Source: Actinobacteria bacterium casp-actino2
GTDB taxonomy: Bacteria > Actinomycetota > Acidimicrobiia > Acidimicrobiales > Ilumatobacteraceae
DNA length: 32,328 nt
Reading direction: 5' to 3'
NCBI GenBank assembly: GCA_001510335.1
Contig: LFFB01000007.1
Span: 1 to 32,328 of the forward strand
Part shown: positions 15,241 through 23,615 of the stretch, piece by piece
Layout: the number at the start of each line of letters is the position of its first letter
Position numbering within the stretch: the first letter of the stretch is position 1
Position numbers and translations under genes: made by a program
The notes under the pieces: generated by a model
What the model was told of the DNA's origin: nothing
What the model saw: only the letters and a program-made list of their open reading frames with translations
Database searches by the model: none

Positions 15241-16070
15241 AGTTCATCTACACTCACAGCCACAAAAGTGCTCGTTGTATACGACGGCAAAGTTCCGCCA
15301 GTACCGCTATTGGATGTCCACGAGATCTCCCAATCAACGGAAACGACGCCAACGAATACTCCCCCGTTTCGACTGATCGACGAATGTTGATAGGTGTACA
15401 TACAAGGGGACGATGCTTCGTCTCCAAAAGCGACACTCCATTCAAAACCTGGCCCATCACACTCCATCGAACCAACAAGTCCGCCGTTGGCTGTTCCATC
15501 ATCTTGAGAGATGAATCGCAGTCGCACCGGAGTTGCGGTCGTACGTGCCCATGCCGAGCCAAATACTGTTGGCACCCAAGCCATCGCGGTCACCGGACGC
15601 CACCAATTCGTAGCAGCCCAGATCCACATTCCAACATTGACAACAACATTGTCAATGGGTGGAGCAGTCATGACCGATGGTTGAGGCAATCGGCCACGAA
15701 CCAAGATGGCGGCATTCTGCGCCAATTGGGCAGTTGATGGTCGAGGAATCCAGGCCAATGTTATCTGACCATCAGGTGTGTGTCGTTGGTACAAGTCGTA
15801 ACGAATGGAACCAACCGGTTTGCTGATTCCAGTTGTTGCACCGATGCCACTGTCGTAGATGATCGCCGGCACCCAACGAAAACCAAATGAGTCCTGCCCT
15901 GATCCGCCTGGTGGTGATGAAGTTTGAATACCAGCCCAAATGGTGTCACCGGTGGTTCCCCCACTGCCAACTGGTGCATCAGTGGCTAAAACCTGACGAT
16001 GAACATCAGCACACATCATCACAACCAGTGAAACAAGAAGGCCCAGCACACTCATGCGTCGAAGCCGCAT
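15222..16070 (-). CDS. Secreted protein with a PKD-like C-terminal domain
   Basis: An exported protein of 282 residues. The N-terminus MRLRRMSVLGLLVSLVVMM is a clear signal peptide, with likely cleavage after QVLA near residue 29. A Gly/Ser-rich stretch (SGGTTGDTIW, PPGGSGQD) follows. The C-terminal 130 residues have the layout of actinobacterial secreted PKD-like proteins: TPVRLRFISQDDG, a cysteine in MECDGPGFEW, a second in SPCMYTYQHSS, then FVGVVSVDWEISW and a closing strand ending VDELQALVG. The two cysteines may form a disulphide. I base the family call on remembered pattern. ATG 16070 is chosen for its strong ribosome binding site; it overlaps the upstream lipoprotein gene by 19 bp. Confidence 0.78.
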   Translation of the reverse strand: MRLRRMSVLGLLVSLVVMMCADVHRQVLATDAPVGSGGTTGDTIWAGIQTSSPPGGSGQDSFGFRWVPAIIYDSGIGATTGISKPVGSIRYDLYQRHTPDGQITLAWIPRPSTAQLAQNAAILVRGRLPQPSVMTAPPIDNVVVNVGMWIWAATNWWRPVTAMAWVPTVFGSAWARTTATPVRLRFISQDDGTANGGLVGSMECDGPGFEWSVAFGDEASSPCMYTYQHSSISRNGGVFVGVVSVDWEISWTSNSGTGGTLPSYTTSTFVAVSVDELQALVG

Positions 16071-16645
16071 AGATCCTCCTCGGTTGTCCAACGAGTGGGA
16101 GTTCCTTTATTCCATAGCCATTGACCCTCAACTTTGGTCAATGTAAATGTCACCAACGAACTCATCATGGAGTCGTCAAAGATGATGTCGCCATCAACTA
16201 ATACGACATCATCGGTAATGCAGGTGTACACGAGGGCCTTTGATGGCGACAGGGACTCTGTCTTGTCGATTCGGTAGCGAATTTCTCCACCGCCCGTTGC
16301 AGTGATTCGGGCACTTCGACGAGTGGTGATGAGTTCCGTGAGGTCGTTGTAGATCGGACTATTTACTTCGGTAAATGTTGCAACATCGCACGAATACGGC
16401 TGACGCCCGCATTCAATACGCGCTTGCATCAGTGCGGCAAAGGCACTCTCTAGATCATCGGCGGCGGTCGGTGGCGGATCACTCATATTTTCCGCGGCCA
16501 CTGGATTGCTTGGATGGATGACCGCTGTTGGCACCACTGCGGTGTCTGGAGAATCAGTTTCAATCAGTTGACCAATCACGTCACCCGAAGTCCCGCCGCA
16601 CGCCCCGAAAAGCAACATTGCTCCAAAGAGCCATTGTTTCTTCAT
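16052..16645 (-). CDS. Lipoprotein with NTF2-like domain
   Basis: A predicted lipoprotein of 197 residues. The signal MKKQWLFGAMLLFGAC ends at the lipobox cysteine C16 (FGAC). A disordered Pro/Thr/Ala-rich linker runs to about residue 60, then an alpha/beta domain: helices DDLESAFAALMQARIECG and SPIYNDLTELI, and strands RSARITATGGGEIRYRI, ALVYTCITDDVVLVDG, SSLVTFTLTKVEGQWLWNK. This layout suggests an NTF2/SnoaL-like fold, often a non-catalytic cell-surface module in actinobacteria. ATG 16645 has AAAGGA 6 nt upstream and is preferred over ATG 16660. Its stop lies inside the next gene (19-bp overlap), so the two are coupled and may act together at the cell surface. Confidence 0.75.
   Translation of the reverse strand: MKKQWLFGAMLLFGACGGTSGDVIGQLIETDSPDTAVVPTAVIHPSNPVAAENMSDPPPTAADDLESAFAALMQARIECGRQPYSCDVATFTEVNSPIYNDLTELITTRRSARITATGGGEIRYRIDKTESLSPSKALVYTCITDDVVLVDGDIIFDDSMMSSLVTFTLTKVEGQWLWNKGTPTRWTTEEDLCGFDA
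16075..16081 (-). promoter_or_regulatory. Ribosome binding site deciding the secreted-protein start
   Basis: GAGGAGG on the minus strand lies 4 nt before ATG 16070. It favours this start over the in-frame ATG at 16091, and it lies within the end of the upstream lipoprotein gene. Confidence 0.65.
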
Positions 16646-16651
16646 CAATTT

Positions 16652-16657
16652 TCCTTT
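16652..16657 (-). promoter_or_regulatory. Ribosome binding site deciding the NTF2-like lipoprotein start
   Basis: AAAGGA on the minus strand lies 6 nt before ATG 16645. It overlaps the first codons of the longer in-frame alternative at 16660, arguing against that start. Confidence 0.55.
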
Positions 16658-16823
16658 CATAGTGACACAGTGGGATTTCTGAACCTCCCAACGGTGTCGG
16701 TTGCAATGAAGAGTGACGAAGAAAAAACAGACGATCTATAGGTCAAATGAACTAGTCATGACCTCAATCGATTCACATTCGTGCATGTCTGACGGCCTTG
16801 ACAAAATCTGTAAAACTCTTACC

Positions 16824-18401
16824 ATGGCTTCACCAATTTCACGTCGGATGTTTTTTGCCCTCAGTGCCTCGGTCGTCGTGGTCGCTTGCTCAAAGGATGA
16901 AAAGTCGGCAGATACGCAACCAGGGACATCAACTACTTCTGCTCCGACCACCAGTCCGGTTCCACAGGTAGCACTATCGGGTGATCCGTTCACTCTTGGC
17001 GTTGCTTCAGGAGACCCCACAACCGAGTCGGTGATCTTGTGGACGCGGCTAGCGATTGATGCCCTCAACGGCGGTGGCATGCCTGACGAAAACATTGATG
17101 TGCTTTGGGAAGTCTCAAGCACTGATCAATTCACCGACATCATTGCTTCTGGTGTTGCGACCGCCGAAACAAGATTTGGTCACGCAATTCATGTCGATGT
17201 TCCGCTGCCCACTCAACAAAGTGTTGTTTCATATCGGTTCCGAGTGGGCGACTACACGAGTCCCGTTGGTCAAACACGACTAGCAGCACCCGCTGATTCA
17301 GTTGAGCCAGTACGCATTGCCACGGCATCGTGCCAGAACTACACCGCTGGTTATTACACCGCGTATCACGACATGGTGCAAGAGGCGCCGGATTTGGTTG
17401 TTTTCCTTGGCGACTACATCTACGAAGGTGGTGTCGGAACTCTCGGCGACAATACGGTTCGTCTTCATAACAGCGAAGAAATCACTGACATCAACGCGTA
17501 CCGAAATCGGTACGGACTGTACAAAAGTGATCCTCTTTTGCAGGCTGCTCACGCTGTTTGTCCTTGGGTCGTTACTTGGGACGACCATGAAGTGGAGAAC
17601 AACTACGCCAACTTAAATCCCCAAGACGCCACTGACACGGCTGGGTTTGCTGAACGTCGCGCCGCGGCTTACCAAGTTTGGTGGGAACATATGCCGGTTC
17701 GACTTGCCCCGCCCGTTGACCAAGACCTCACCATTTACCGTCAGGTCAAGTGGGGTGGACTTGTCAACATGCTTGTTCTTGATAGTCGTCAATATCGCGA
17801 CGATCAAGCCTGTGGAGATACCATTCTGCAAGTTACGCCCGCTTGTGAAGAAGCTCTGCTCCCCGACCGAACCATTCTCGGCACACAACAAGAAACATGG
17901 GTTGCCGACAACGTGGTGAGTGATTCCACATGGACCGTCCTCGCCAACCAAACCGTCATGACCGATATCAGACTCGGTGCAGCGATTCTGAATTACGACC
18001 AGTGGGATGGTTATGCCCCATCACGCGATCGACTACTTGAAACCGTTGCCACGGCTCAGGCGAAAAATCTCATCGTACTCACCGGCGATATTCATCTGGG
18101 AGGCGTTGGCCAACTGACAACCACATCTGATCCAGAGACTCCACGAGGTATTGAGTTTGTCGCGACATCAATCTCATCAAGTGGCAGCGTCAACGCAGCA
18201 ACCGAAGCCCTCTTTGTCTCTTTAACCAACATCATTGATGCCGAGGCACAACATCGTGGTTACATTTTGCACACCGTCACCGCTGATTCGTGGACTGCCG
18301 ATTACCGCATTGTTGATAATGCGTTAGTAGAGGGTTCGACAGTTTCGACGTGGAAAACTTTCAAGGTGACTGCGGGTTCCCCTGAAGTCATTGAAGTCTG
18401 A
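16824..18401 (+). CDS. phoD: PhoD-like alkaline phosphatase/phosphodiesterase, Tat-exported lipoprotein
   Basis: A metal-dependent phosphatase of the PhoD family, 525 residues, acting outside the membrane to release phosphate from phosphoesters. The start MASPISRRMFFAL gives a twin-arginine signal (R7-R8), a hydrophobic core and a lipobox-like VVAC with C22; a Thr/Ser/Pro linker follows to about residue 48. An N-terminal domain (50-155) precedes the catalytic domain: C170 in TASCQNY, D197 and Y200 in LGDYIYEGG, WDDHE at 252-256 with N259-N260, and TGDIHLGG at 420-427. These match the Fe/Ca ligand motifs of PhoD. Upstream in-frame ATGs at 16758 and 16785 would put the twin arginines 30 or more residues in, so 16824 is preferred. 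Its 3' end lies 2 bp from the next convergent gene. Confidence 0.88.
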   Translation: MASPISRRMFFALSASVVVVACSKDEKSADTQPGTSTTSAPTTSPVPQVALSGDPFTLGVASGDPTTESVILWTRLAIDALNGGGMPDENIDVLWEVSSTDQFTDIIASGVATAETRFGHAIHVDVPLPTQQSVVSYRFRVGDYTSPVGQTRLAAPADSVEPVRIATASCQNYTAGYYTAYHDMVQEAPDLVVFLGDYIYEGGVGTLGDNTVRLHNSEEITDINAYRNRYGLYKSDPLLQAAHAVCPWVVTWDDHEVENNYANLNPQDATDTAGFAERRAAAYQVWWEHMPVRLAPPVDQDLTIYRQVKWGGLVNMLVLDSRQYRDDQACGDTILQVTPACEEALLPDRTILGTQQETWVADNVVSDSTWTVLANQTVMTDIRLGAAILNYDQWDGYAPSRDRLLETVATAQAKNLIVLTGDIHLGGVGQLTTTSDPETPRGIEFVATSISSSGSVNAATEALFVSLTNIIDAEAQHRGYILHTVTADSWTADYRIVDNALVEGSTVSTWKTFKVTAGSPEVIEV

Positions 18402-18403
18402 TT

Positions 18404-18724
18404 TCAGCCCTGTACAACGCAATCAATTACCTTATCGACAATTGCCGTACCTTCGTCTGAGAGACCAATAGCGGTGGTCTCAAGAGTTCCATTAATCAAT
18501 CCATCCAAGTTCTCGGTCAGAAGATTCACATCTGCATCACTTAATTCTGAAAGGACTTTGTCGAGGCAGTCTGCGTCTACTTCAATACCTTGATCGCCAG
18601 CCGACTTAATGAGTTCTTGTGCAATAACTTCAGCGCCATTGGAGTTACCGCCATCGTCGTCACCACATGACGAAAAGCCCACGATTGCAATTGCTGATAC
18701 CACTAATCCGACAAACTTTTTCAC
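18404..18724 (-). CDS. Small lipoprotein of unknown function
   Basis: A 106-residue predicted lipoprotein. The signal MKKFVGLVVSAIAIVGFSSC ends in a lipobox-like FSSC at C20, followed by an acidic Asp/Gly/Asn linker (GDDDGGNSNG). The mature part is all-helical and acidic (AEVIAQELIKSAG, LDKVLSELSDADVNLLTENL), with one cysteine in VDADCLDKV and one in the final IDCVVQG, which could pair. I do not recognise the family. The GTG start at 18724 is chosen because AGGAG lies 6 nt upstream; the frame is open to 18781, but that extension has no such site. It is 57 bp downstream of the permease and closes the six-gene minus-strand block. Confidence 0.7.
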   Translation of the reverse strand: MKKFVGLVVSAIAIVGFSSCGDDDGGNSNGAEVIAQELIKSAGDQGIEVDADCLDKVLSELSDADVNLLTENLDGLINGTLETTAIGLSDEGTAIVDKVIDCVVQG

Positions 18725-18730
18725 TTCCGG

Positions 18731-18735
18731 CTCCT
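18731..18735 (-). promoter_or_regulatory. Ribosome binding site deciding a GTG start (small lipoprotein)
   Basis: AGGAG on the minus strand lies 6 nt before GTG 18724. With the signal peptide beginning at that codon it fixes the start. Confidence 0.55.
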
Positions 18736-18781
18736 GGCAAATCATCACTTGACGTTCAAATGCGTGCCAAACCCTAGTCAT

Positions 18782-20773
18782 CTAGGCCGAAGCTAAAACG
18801 GATTTCTCTTGCTTGGCCAGTTCTTTTGCGTGCCGCTTTTGCGCAACTTGCATTCGAATACCACCGGCGATTCCTTCGGGATTGGCAATCGCAGTGACAA
18901 TCAACAACACTCCACCTATGAGTGCCTCCCAACGACCAAATGAACCGAACACTTGATTCATCGAATAAAAAGCAACTCCTGATGCTGCCGTGACACCGGC
19001 AGTCACTGCTCCGCTGACGCTTGTGATACCACCGAGATAGGCGAACGATAACGCTGTCAGCGACGCAATGGTTCCGTACGACAGATCGGACACGGCACCG
19101 AATCGATAAGCAATCAGGGAACCACCCATACCGGCGATAAAGGCCGACAACCCGAACATCATCATCTTCACATGGGTGTTGTTGATGCCAACAGCTGCTG
19201 CCGCCCTTTCATTGCTACGAACTGCCAACATCACTCGACCCGATCCACTGCGACGAATGTTGGCCACCATCAGACACAAAACCGTCAGAACCGCCAAAAG
19301 GAAAAAGGCAAACACGGGTCGCGATGTCTTATTTCCGTACACCAACCCTAAGTTCCAATCACCCAACGATGGATTGGGAATTTTTGGTCCTCCAGTAGCC
19401 ATGCTGCCGATTACCCACGGATGCTTAAAGACAAATTCGGCAATGGTCACTCCGCCGGCCAGGGTCACGATCGCCAAGTTGGTACCACGTACCCTCAGGG
19501 CCGGTAGACCAACCAAAACCCCGAACACCATGGCACCAAGCGCCGCAAGAATAGGAGCGATCGGAAAGGGGATTCCGTAATTGGTCGCCAATTTTGACAA
19601 CGCGAATCCGCCAATACCAGCAAAAGCCATTTGAGCAAGAGAAGTCTGACCACCAAAACCGATCAAGACGACGAAAGACAATGCCAAGACCGCCGCGATC
19701 AACGAACTCATAATGGCGGCGCGCCACAACGGTCCAAGGAAAAGAATGCCCGCTGACGCAATCAGAATGGGTACTCCCACTGAAAACCACGTGACATTGG
19801 CTGGCGGAACGTACGGCAGTTTCCAGCCACCAACCGCTCCACGTTCGGGCAGACGCTCACCCGACACAATCATGGTGACGATGATGACCATAAACGGCAA
19901 ACCCTCGCGCATTCCATACTGAGGCCACCAACTAAAATCAAGTTGCATCTTGGTGAATGTGCTCTGCACCATTCCGATGGCAACACCCGTTAACACTGTT
20001 GGCCAAAAGTTGCGGAACTTACCAATGAGTGCAGCACCCAATGCTGGAATCAAGAAACCAAATGTAAAAATCGAACCATTGAGTTGCACGAGAGGTGCGG
20101 CCAAAATGGCAACTACTGCACCGACAACCGAAGAAAGCACCCAGCCCGAAGCCGCCAAGAAATCGGGTGAATGACCGAGAAGAACAGCTCCCTTTTCATT
20201 CTCGGCGGCCGCTCGAGTGGCGAGACCAAATCGGAGGTACTTACTGACTGCCCACACAACGAGGGTGATCAGTAGCACAATGCCCAACAGCCAAAGTCCG
20301 TCTCGCGGCACGCGAAGGGATTCGGTAATCGTCACGACCTCGCGGGGCAAAATTGGATCGACTCGCATTGCGAGTTGATCAGGAAACCGTCGATCCTTCA
20401 GACCAATCAAAACAATGATCAAGCCCACACTGGCCACAACTCGAGCCAAAGCGGGAGCATTTCTTAAGGGACGAAATATCAATGCGTATATAACCAGTCC
20501 GGTAAGCGCCGCAGTCAACAGAGCCAAAATAAATGCCCATATGAAGCCGACATCGCCGCCAAAGTGGTACCGGTCTGGCAGACCCGGAATGGGGAACAAA
20601 TAGGCCCCATTCCGGAGTTCTGCGTAAACGTAAGCACTCCACATTGCAATCGCGCCGTAGGCAAAATTGACAATGCCAGAGCCCTGATAACTAATGATGA
20701 GACCCATTGCAAAACCAGCAATGATCGCCCCAGCAGCGCTACCGAGCAACAAGTAAAAAAGATAGTCATTCAT
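18782..20773 (-). CDS. Fused LivH-LivM branched-chain amino-acid-type ABC permease
   Basis: A 663-residue inner-membrane permease that joins both LivHM-type subunits in one chain. The LivH-like half is about 1-320: SYQGSGIVNFAYGAIAM at 29-45 and its ATPase-contact loop RFGLATRAAAENEKGAVLLG at 181-200. The LivM-like half is about 330-645: GFGGQTSLAQMAFAGIGGF at 372-390, VRGTNLAIVTLAGG at 428-441, and its contact loop around GRVMLAVRSNERAAAAVGI at 512-530. A charged tail (KRHAKELAKQEK) ends the protein. Substrates of this family include branched-chain amino acids, amides, urea and aromatic acids. The binding protein is 45 bp upstream, but no LivG/LivF ATPase gene is in the window. Confidence 0.93.
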   Translation of the reverse strand: MNDYLFYLLLGSAAGAIIAGFAMGLIISYQGSGIVNFAYGAIAMWSAYVYAELRNGAYLFPIPGLPDRYHFGGDVGFIWAFILALLTAALTGLVIYALIFRPLRNAPALARVVASVGLIIVLIGLKDRRFPDQLAMRVDPILPREVVTITESLRVPRDGLWLLGIVLLITLVVWAVSKYLRFGLATRAAAENEKGAVLLGHSPDFLAASGWVLSSVVGAVVAILAAPLVQLNGSIFTFGFLIPALGAALIGKFRNFWPTVLTGVAIGMVQSTFTKMQLDFSWWPQYGMREGLPFMVIIVTMIVSGERLPERGAVGGWKLPYVPPANVTWFSVGVPILIASAGILFLGPLWRAAIMSSLIAAVLALSFVVLIGFGGQTSLAQMAFAGIGGFALSKLATNYGIPFPIAPILAALGAMVFGVLVGLPALRVRGTNLAIVTLAGGVTIAEFVFKHPWVIGSMATGGPKIPNPSLGDWNLGLVYGNKTSRPVFAFFLLAVLTVLCLMVANIRRSGSGRVMLAVRSNERAAAAVGINNTHVKMMMFGLSAFIAGMGGSLIAYRFGAVSDLSYGTIASLTALSFAYLGGITSVSGAVTAGVTAASGVAFYSMNQVFGSFGRWEALIGGVLLIVTAIANPEGIAGGIRMQVAQKRHAKELAKQEKSVLASA

Positions 20774-20794
20774 AATGTGGTTCTCAATTTTCCT

Positions 20795-20809
20795 TGTTGC
20801 TCGGCAACA
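20795..20809. repeat. Perfect hairpin between binding-protein and permease genes
   Basis: TGTTGC (20795-20800) and GCAACA (20804-20809) form a perfect 6-bp stem with a 3-nt loop. It sits in the 45-bp gap between the binding-protein stop and the permease start, with AAGGA following on the minus strand. No T-run follows. The position suits an mRNA-stabilising element or partial terminator that keeps binding protein in excess over permease. Confidence 0.5.
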
Positions 20810-20818
20810 CTTAACTGA

Positions 20819-22189
20819 TCAGGGGAGCAGCGGGATGCTGTCCCACAATTTGGCGTTGTCAACGGTGACCACCGCTCCATCTTTGTACTCCGTAGCCTCA
20901 AAGACGAACGAGCAGAACGACGAGTAGGTCGGAGCAGCTGCGCCGCAGTCGAGTGGAGTGATTCCGCCAAACAGGTACAGACCATCAGTTACCTTTAGGT
21001 AGTCGTACAAGTTTTGACCCGTCATCTCAGTACCTTCAGCAACCATTTGGGCGGCAATGTCACGGAGCGTCAACGTCAAAACGGTTCCCAGACCACCAAG
21101 GCCGAGAGCAGTGGTCTTCACATCAGCGGGCTCAACACCCATTTCGCCTGTTTCCTCATTTGGAATATAAGGAGCCAAGATCTTTTGGAGCAATGCCTTT
21201 TCTGGGGTGTCGCGTTCAATTTGACCACCAACGAATACCCAACCATTTGCATCATCGCCAACTTGGCTGATGACATCGCTATCCGAGCAGATGCTGGTCG
21301 TCAAGACTGGCTTGGTGATACCCGCAGTGGCATAACCACGAATGGTTCCGATACAGCCAGCATCGGCATACAGCGAGATCAAAATATCAGGGTCATCCGC
21401 ATCGGCGGCCTTCATCAAACCGAGATAGCCCGCATCGGTTTCGTTATCTCCACCTTTGACGGCTTTCCATTTGATTCCAGCCTTATCTAAAGCTGCTTGA
21501 ACACCAGCAGCAGTTGAGTTAGCCCCTGCATTGTCGGCATGAATCATGCCGACGGTCTTGGCCTGGTAGCGATCCTGAGCGATCACGGCCATGACCGCAG
21601 TCGTCGTCGCGTTTCCACCCGTCAAGAACAAGGCTTCCGCCGTGTTGTCGGGCGGCAGAATCGGCAATACGCCAATCACGGGAATGTTCGCTGCTCCATA
21701 GGTGGCATAGTCAGGGAACAGATCGAGTCCTAGAAGGACCAGTTCAACGCCCTTACCGATTAACTCTTGAGCACATTTCTGTGACGTTTCAGGAGTACCA
21801 CCAGCAACGCAGGTTTCGAATTTGACCGGGCGACCACCGAATCCACCACTGGAATTCATGTATTCAAAAGCGGCCTCGGCAAAGCGACGAAGATCTGGAA
21901 AGTCAAGACCGTTGGGATTGCCTTCGGTGTTGACCATTCCGATCAGCATCTCAGGTCCAGTCGGCGGACCGTCTTCGCTTACAGGTGCATCCGTGCCTGG
22001 AGCATCCGAGGTCATCGGTGCGTCACTCGACGGTGCTTCGCTTGTTGCCGGTGCTTCAGTTTCCGCTGGCGTACTATCGCCATCGTCACCACCACAGGCA
22101 ACAAAGAACAGACCGCCAGCAACGATCGCGGCGAGCGCTCGTGAGCGCCGCCGTGATCCTGGAGTCCCCAAACTCATGGATCGTGTCAT
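20819..22189 (-). CDS. ABC transporter substrate-binding lipoprotein (LivJ/K type)
   Basis: A periplasmic-binding-protein-like lipoprotein of 456 residues, type I fold, that would capture the substrate for the LivHM permease. The signal peptide (arginine-rich RRRSR, then ALAAIVAGGLFF) ends at the lipobox FVAC with C32. A long low-complexity Ala/Pro/Ser/Thr/Asp linker runs to about residue 78. The binding core starts at MLIGMVNTEGNPNG and includes AAFEYMNSSGGFGGRPV and CVAGGTPETSQKCAQELI, typical of the family. ATG 22189 has GAGGGGG upstream. Ligand identity cannot be read; the neighbouring oxygenase suggests an aromatic or isoprenoid-derived compound (inference). Confidence 0.92.
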   Translation of the reverse strand: MTRSMSLGTPGSRRRSRALAAIVAGGLFFVACGGDDGDSTPAETEAPATSEAPSSDAPMTSDAPGTDAPVSEDGPPTGPEMLIGMVNTEGNPNGLDFPDLRRFAEAAFEYMNSSGGFGGRPVKFETCVAGGTPETSQKCAQELIGKGVELVLLGLDLFPDYATYGAANIPVIGVLPILPPDNTAEALFLTGGNATTTAVMAVIAQDRYQAKTVGMIHADNAGANSTAAGVQAALDKAGIKWKAVKGGDNETDAGYLGLMKAADADDPDILISLYADAGCIGTIRGYATAGITKPVLTTSICSDSDVISQVGDDANGWVFVGGQIERDTPEKALLQKILAPYIPNEETGEMGVEPADVKTTALGLGGLGTVLTLTLRDIAAQMVAEGTEMTGQNLYDYLKVTDGLYLFGGITPLDCGAAAPTYSSFCSFVFEATEYKDGAVVTVDNAKLWDSIPLLP

Positions 22190-22208
22190 ATTTCCCCCTC
22201 AGTTGTAT

Positions 22209-22223
22209 GCCGCGAATTGCGGC
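22209..22223. repeat. Perfect hairpin between oxygenase and binding-protein genes
   Basis: GCCGC (22209-22213) and GCGGC (22219-22223) form a perfect GC-rich stem around a 5-nt GAATT loop, in the 40-bp gap upstream of the binding-protein gene. Together with the hairpin at 20795-20809 it brackets that gene. Confidence 0.45.
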
Positions 22224-22229
22224 GCTTAC

Positions 22230-23570
22230 TTAGTTGGCCACTGTGGCCGATACCCAACTGCCGTGGAACCCAAAGGGGATTCGTGGCAGTTGAACAGTTG
22301 CAATGAATTCGCTGCTCATGGACTTGGCGTCCACGATGACGAACTCACTTGCGTCCTTGTGTTGGTCATAGATGTATGTCATCAAGTAACCATCGTCTTC
22401 AGTCTTGGCGCCTTCGGCTGGAGCGAATACGACTTCGCCGCAGGTGCGACCTTTACCGAGTTTGATTTCAGCGCAAGTTCCGGCCTGACGGTCGTACTTC
22501 AAAATCGCACCTTCGTCAACTTGACCAAAGCCGGCGTTACCCATCGACATCTCGTAGCCGTAACGGTGCTTCTTGCCGATGACTGCATCGTTCACGCGCG
22601 GGAATTCTGCTCCACGATCATCAATTTGTTCTTCGGTGACTTTGCCAGTGGTGGTGTTAATGGTCCAGCGCCACAAGTTGGGAGGCGGGAAGTCCATCGC
22701 ATCTTTTTTCCAGATGTGTTCAAACCGAGCCACATCAAGAATGATCTTGTCGCCTTCTTCGTAGCTGTTCATTGGGTGGAAGACGTAGCACGGATTGATG
22801 TCGTACCACTTCACTTGTGAATCGTTTCCGTTACGTGGCATCACACCAAGACGTGCTGGGTATGTGTCACTCCATGTGATCGGCATCTTGCCTTCGATGG
22901 CCAAGTTGAGATCAAACACCGCAGGCAGGTCCATGAACACCACGTAGTTTTCGGTGATGTTGAAGTCGTGCATCATGGTTGAACCAGTGACGGTAATTTC
23001 TTCGCGCTGCACCATCTTGCCATCGGCCGATACACGGAAGTAGGTGAGGTAAGGAGGCAGTGGTGCATAACCAAATGCCAACATCTCGCCAGTCGTCGGG
23101 CAGATCTTCGGGTGTGCGGTGAATGCGCCCTTCAAAACGCCGTTGTAATCGGTTGAACCAATGGTGTTCAGGTTGCCGTCAAGTACGTACGGGAAGTGTC
23201 CTTCTTCAAGAGCAAGAATTTGGCCTGCGTGTCCAACCACGTGAGTGTTGGCTTTCGAACACGTCATGTCCATCGTGACCGAAGGGTCAAGGATATTGAT
23301 CGATGGATCCTTGATGAAAGGTGTCTGCACATAGCGGTTGCGATACCACTTTGCTGCACCGTCTTGTAGACGAAGACCGTGGATCATTCCGTCGCCAAAG
23401 AACGGGTGATCGCTCATACCAGTTAACGGATTCGCACCATTACGAAGGTAGCGACCATCAAGCTCAGTAGGAATGCTTCCCACAACTTTCAGATCGGTCA
23501 GCGTGAGTTCTTCTTGGGTTGGACGACCGTTACCTTGAAGGTGAGCCGGGATTTCTTCAAGCATTGACAT
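22230..23570 (-). CDS. Carotenoid cleavage oxygenase family (RPE65-like) protein
   Basis: A non-haem iron(II) dioxygenase of 446 residues in the family that cleaves carotenoids, apocarotenoids or lignostilbenes at a double bond. All four iron-binding histidines are visible: H153 in FTAHPKICP, H201 in MMHDFNITENYVVF, H265 in CYVFHPMNSYEEGD and H436 in GFHGSWV near the C-terminus. The N-terminus has the family element GRYLRNGANPL at 39-49 and HPFFGDGMIHG at 55-65. There is no signal peptide, so it is cytosolic. AGGAG precedes ATG 23570 by 9 nt. It is 45 bp downstream of the PPOX protein and 40 bp upstream of the binding protein, so a catabolic role on an imported substrate is plausible; the sequence does not separate carotenoid from stilbene specificity. 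Confidence 0.93.
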   Translation of the reverse strand: MSMLEEIPAHLQGNGRPTQEELTLTDLKVVGSIPTELDGRYLRNGANPLTGMSDHPFFGDGMIHGLRLQDGAAKWYRNRYVQTPFIKDPSINILDPSVTMDMTCSKANTHVVGHAGQILALEEGHFPYVLDGNLNTIGSTDYNGVLKGAFTAHPKICPTTGEMLAFGYAPLPPYLTYFRVSADGKMVQREEITVTGSTMMHDFNITENYVVFMDLPAVFDLNLAIEGKMPITWSDTYPARLGVMPRNGNDSQVKWYDINPCYVFHPMNSYEEGDKIILDVARFEHIWKKDAMDFPPPNLWRWTINTTTGKVTEEQIDDRGAEFPRVNDAVIGKKHRYGYEMSMGNAGFGQVDEGAILKYDRQAGTCAEIKLGKGRTCGEVVFAPAEGAKTEDDGYLMTYIYDQHKDASEFVIVDAKSMSSEFIATVQLPRIPFGFHGSWVSATVAN

Positions 23571-23615
23571 GATGTGTCTCCTGAGTGATGAGGGTTATTG
23601 ACTATTGAAAATTGT

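Noticed and set aside
16798-16825. TTGACA with TACCAT at 16-bp spacing as a promoter for phoD
   Set aside because: Transcription would start inside the coding region, after the preferred ATG 16824, so the message would lack the start codon.
21822-22820. 332-codon plus-strand open frame across the binding-protein and oxygenase genes
   Set aside because: It is antisense to two strongly supported genes, runs through their intergenic hairpin, and shows low-complexity mirror sequence of the Ala/Pro linker with no recognisable fold.
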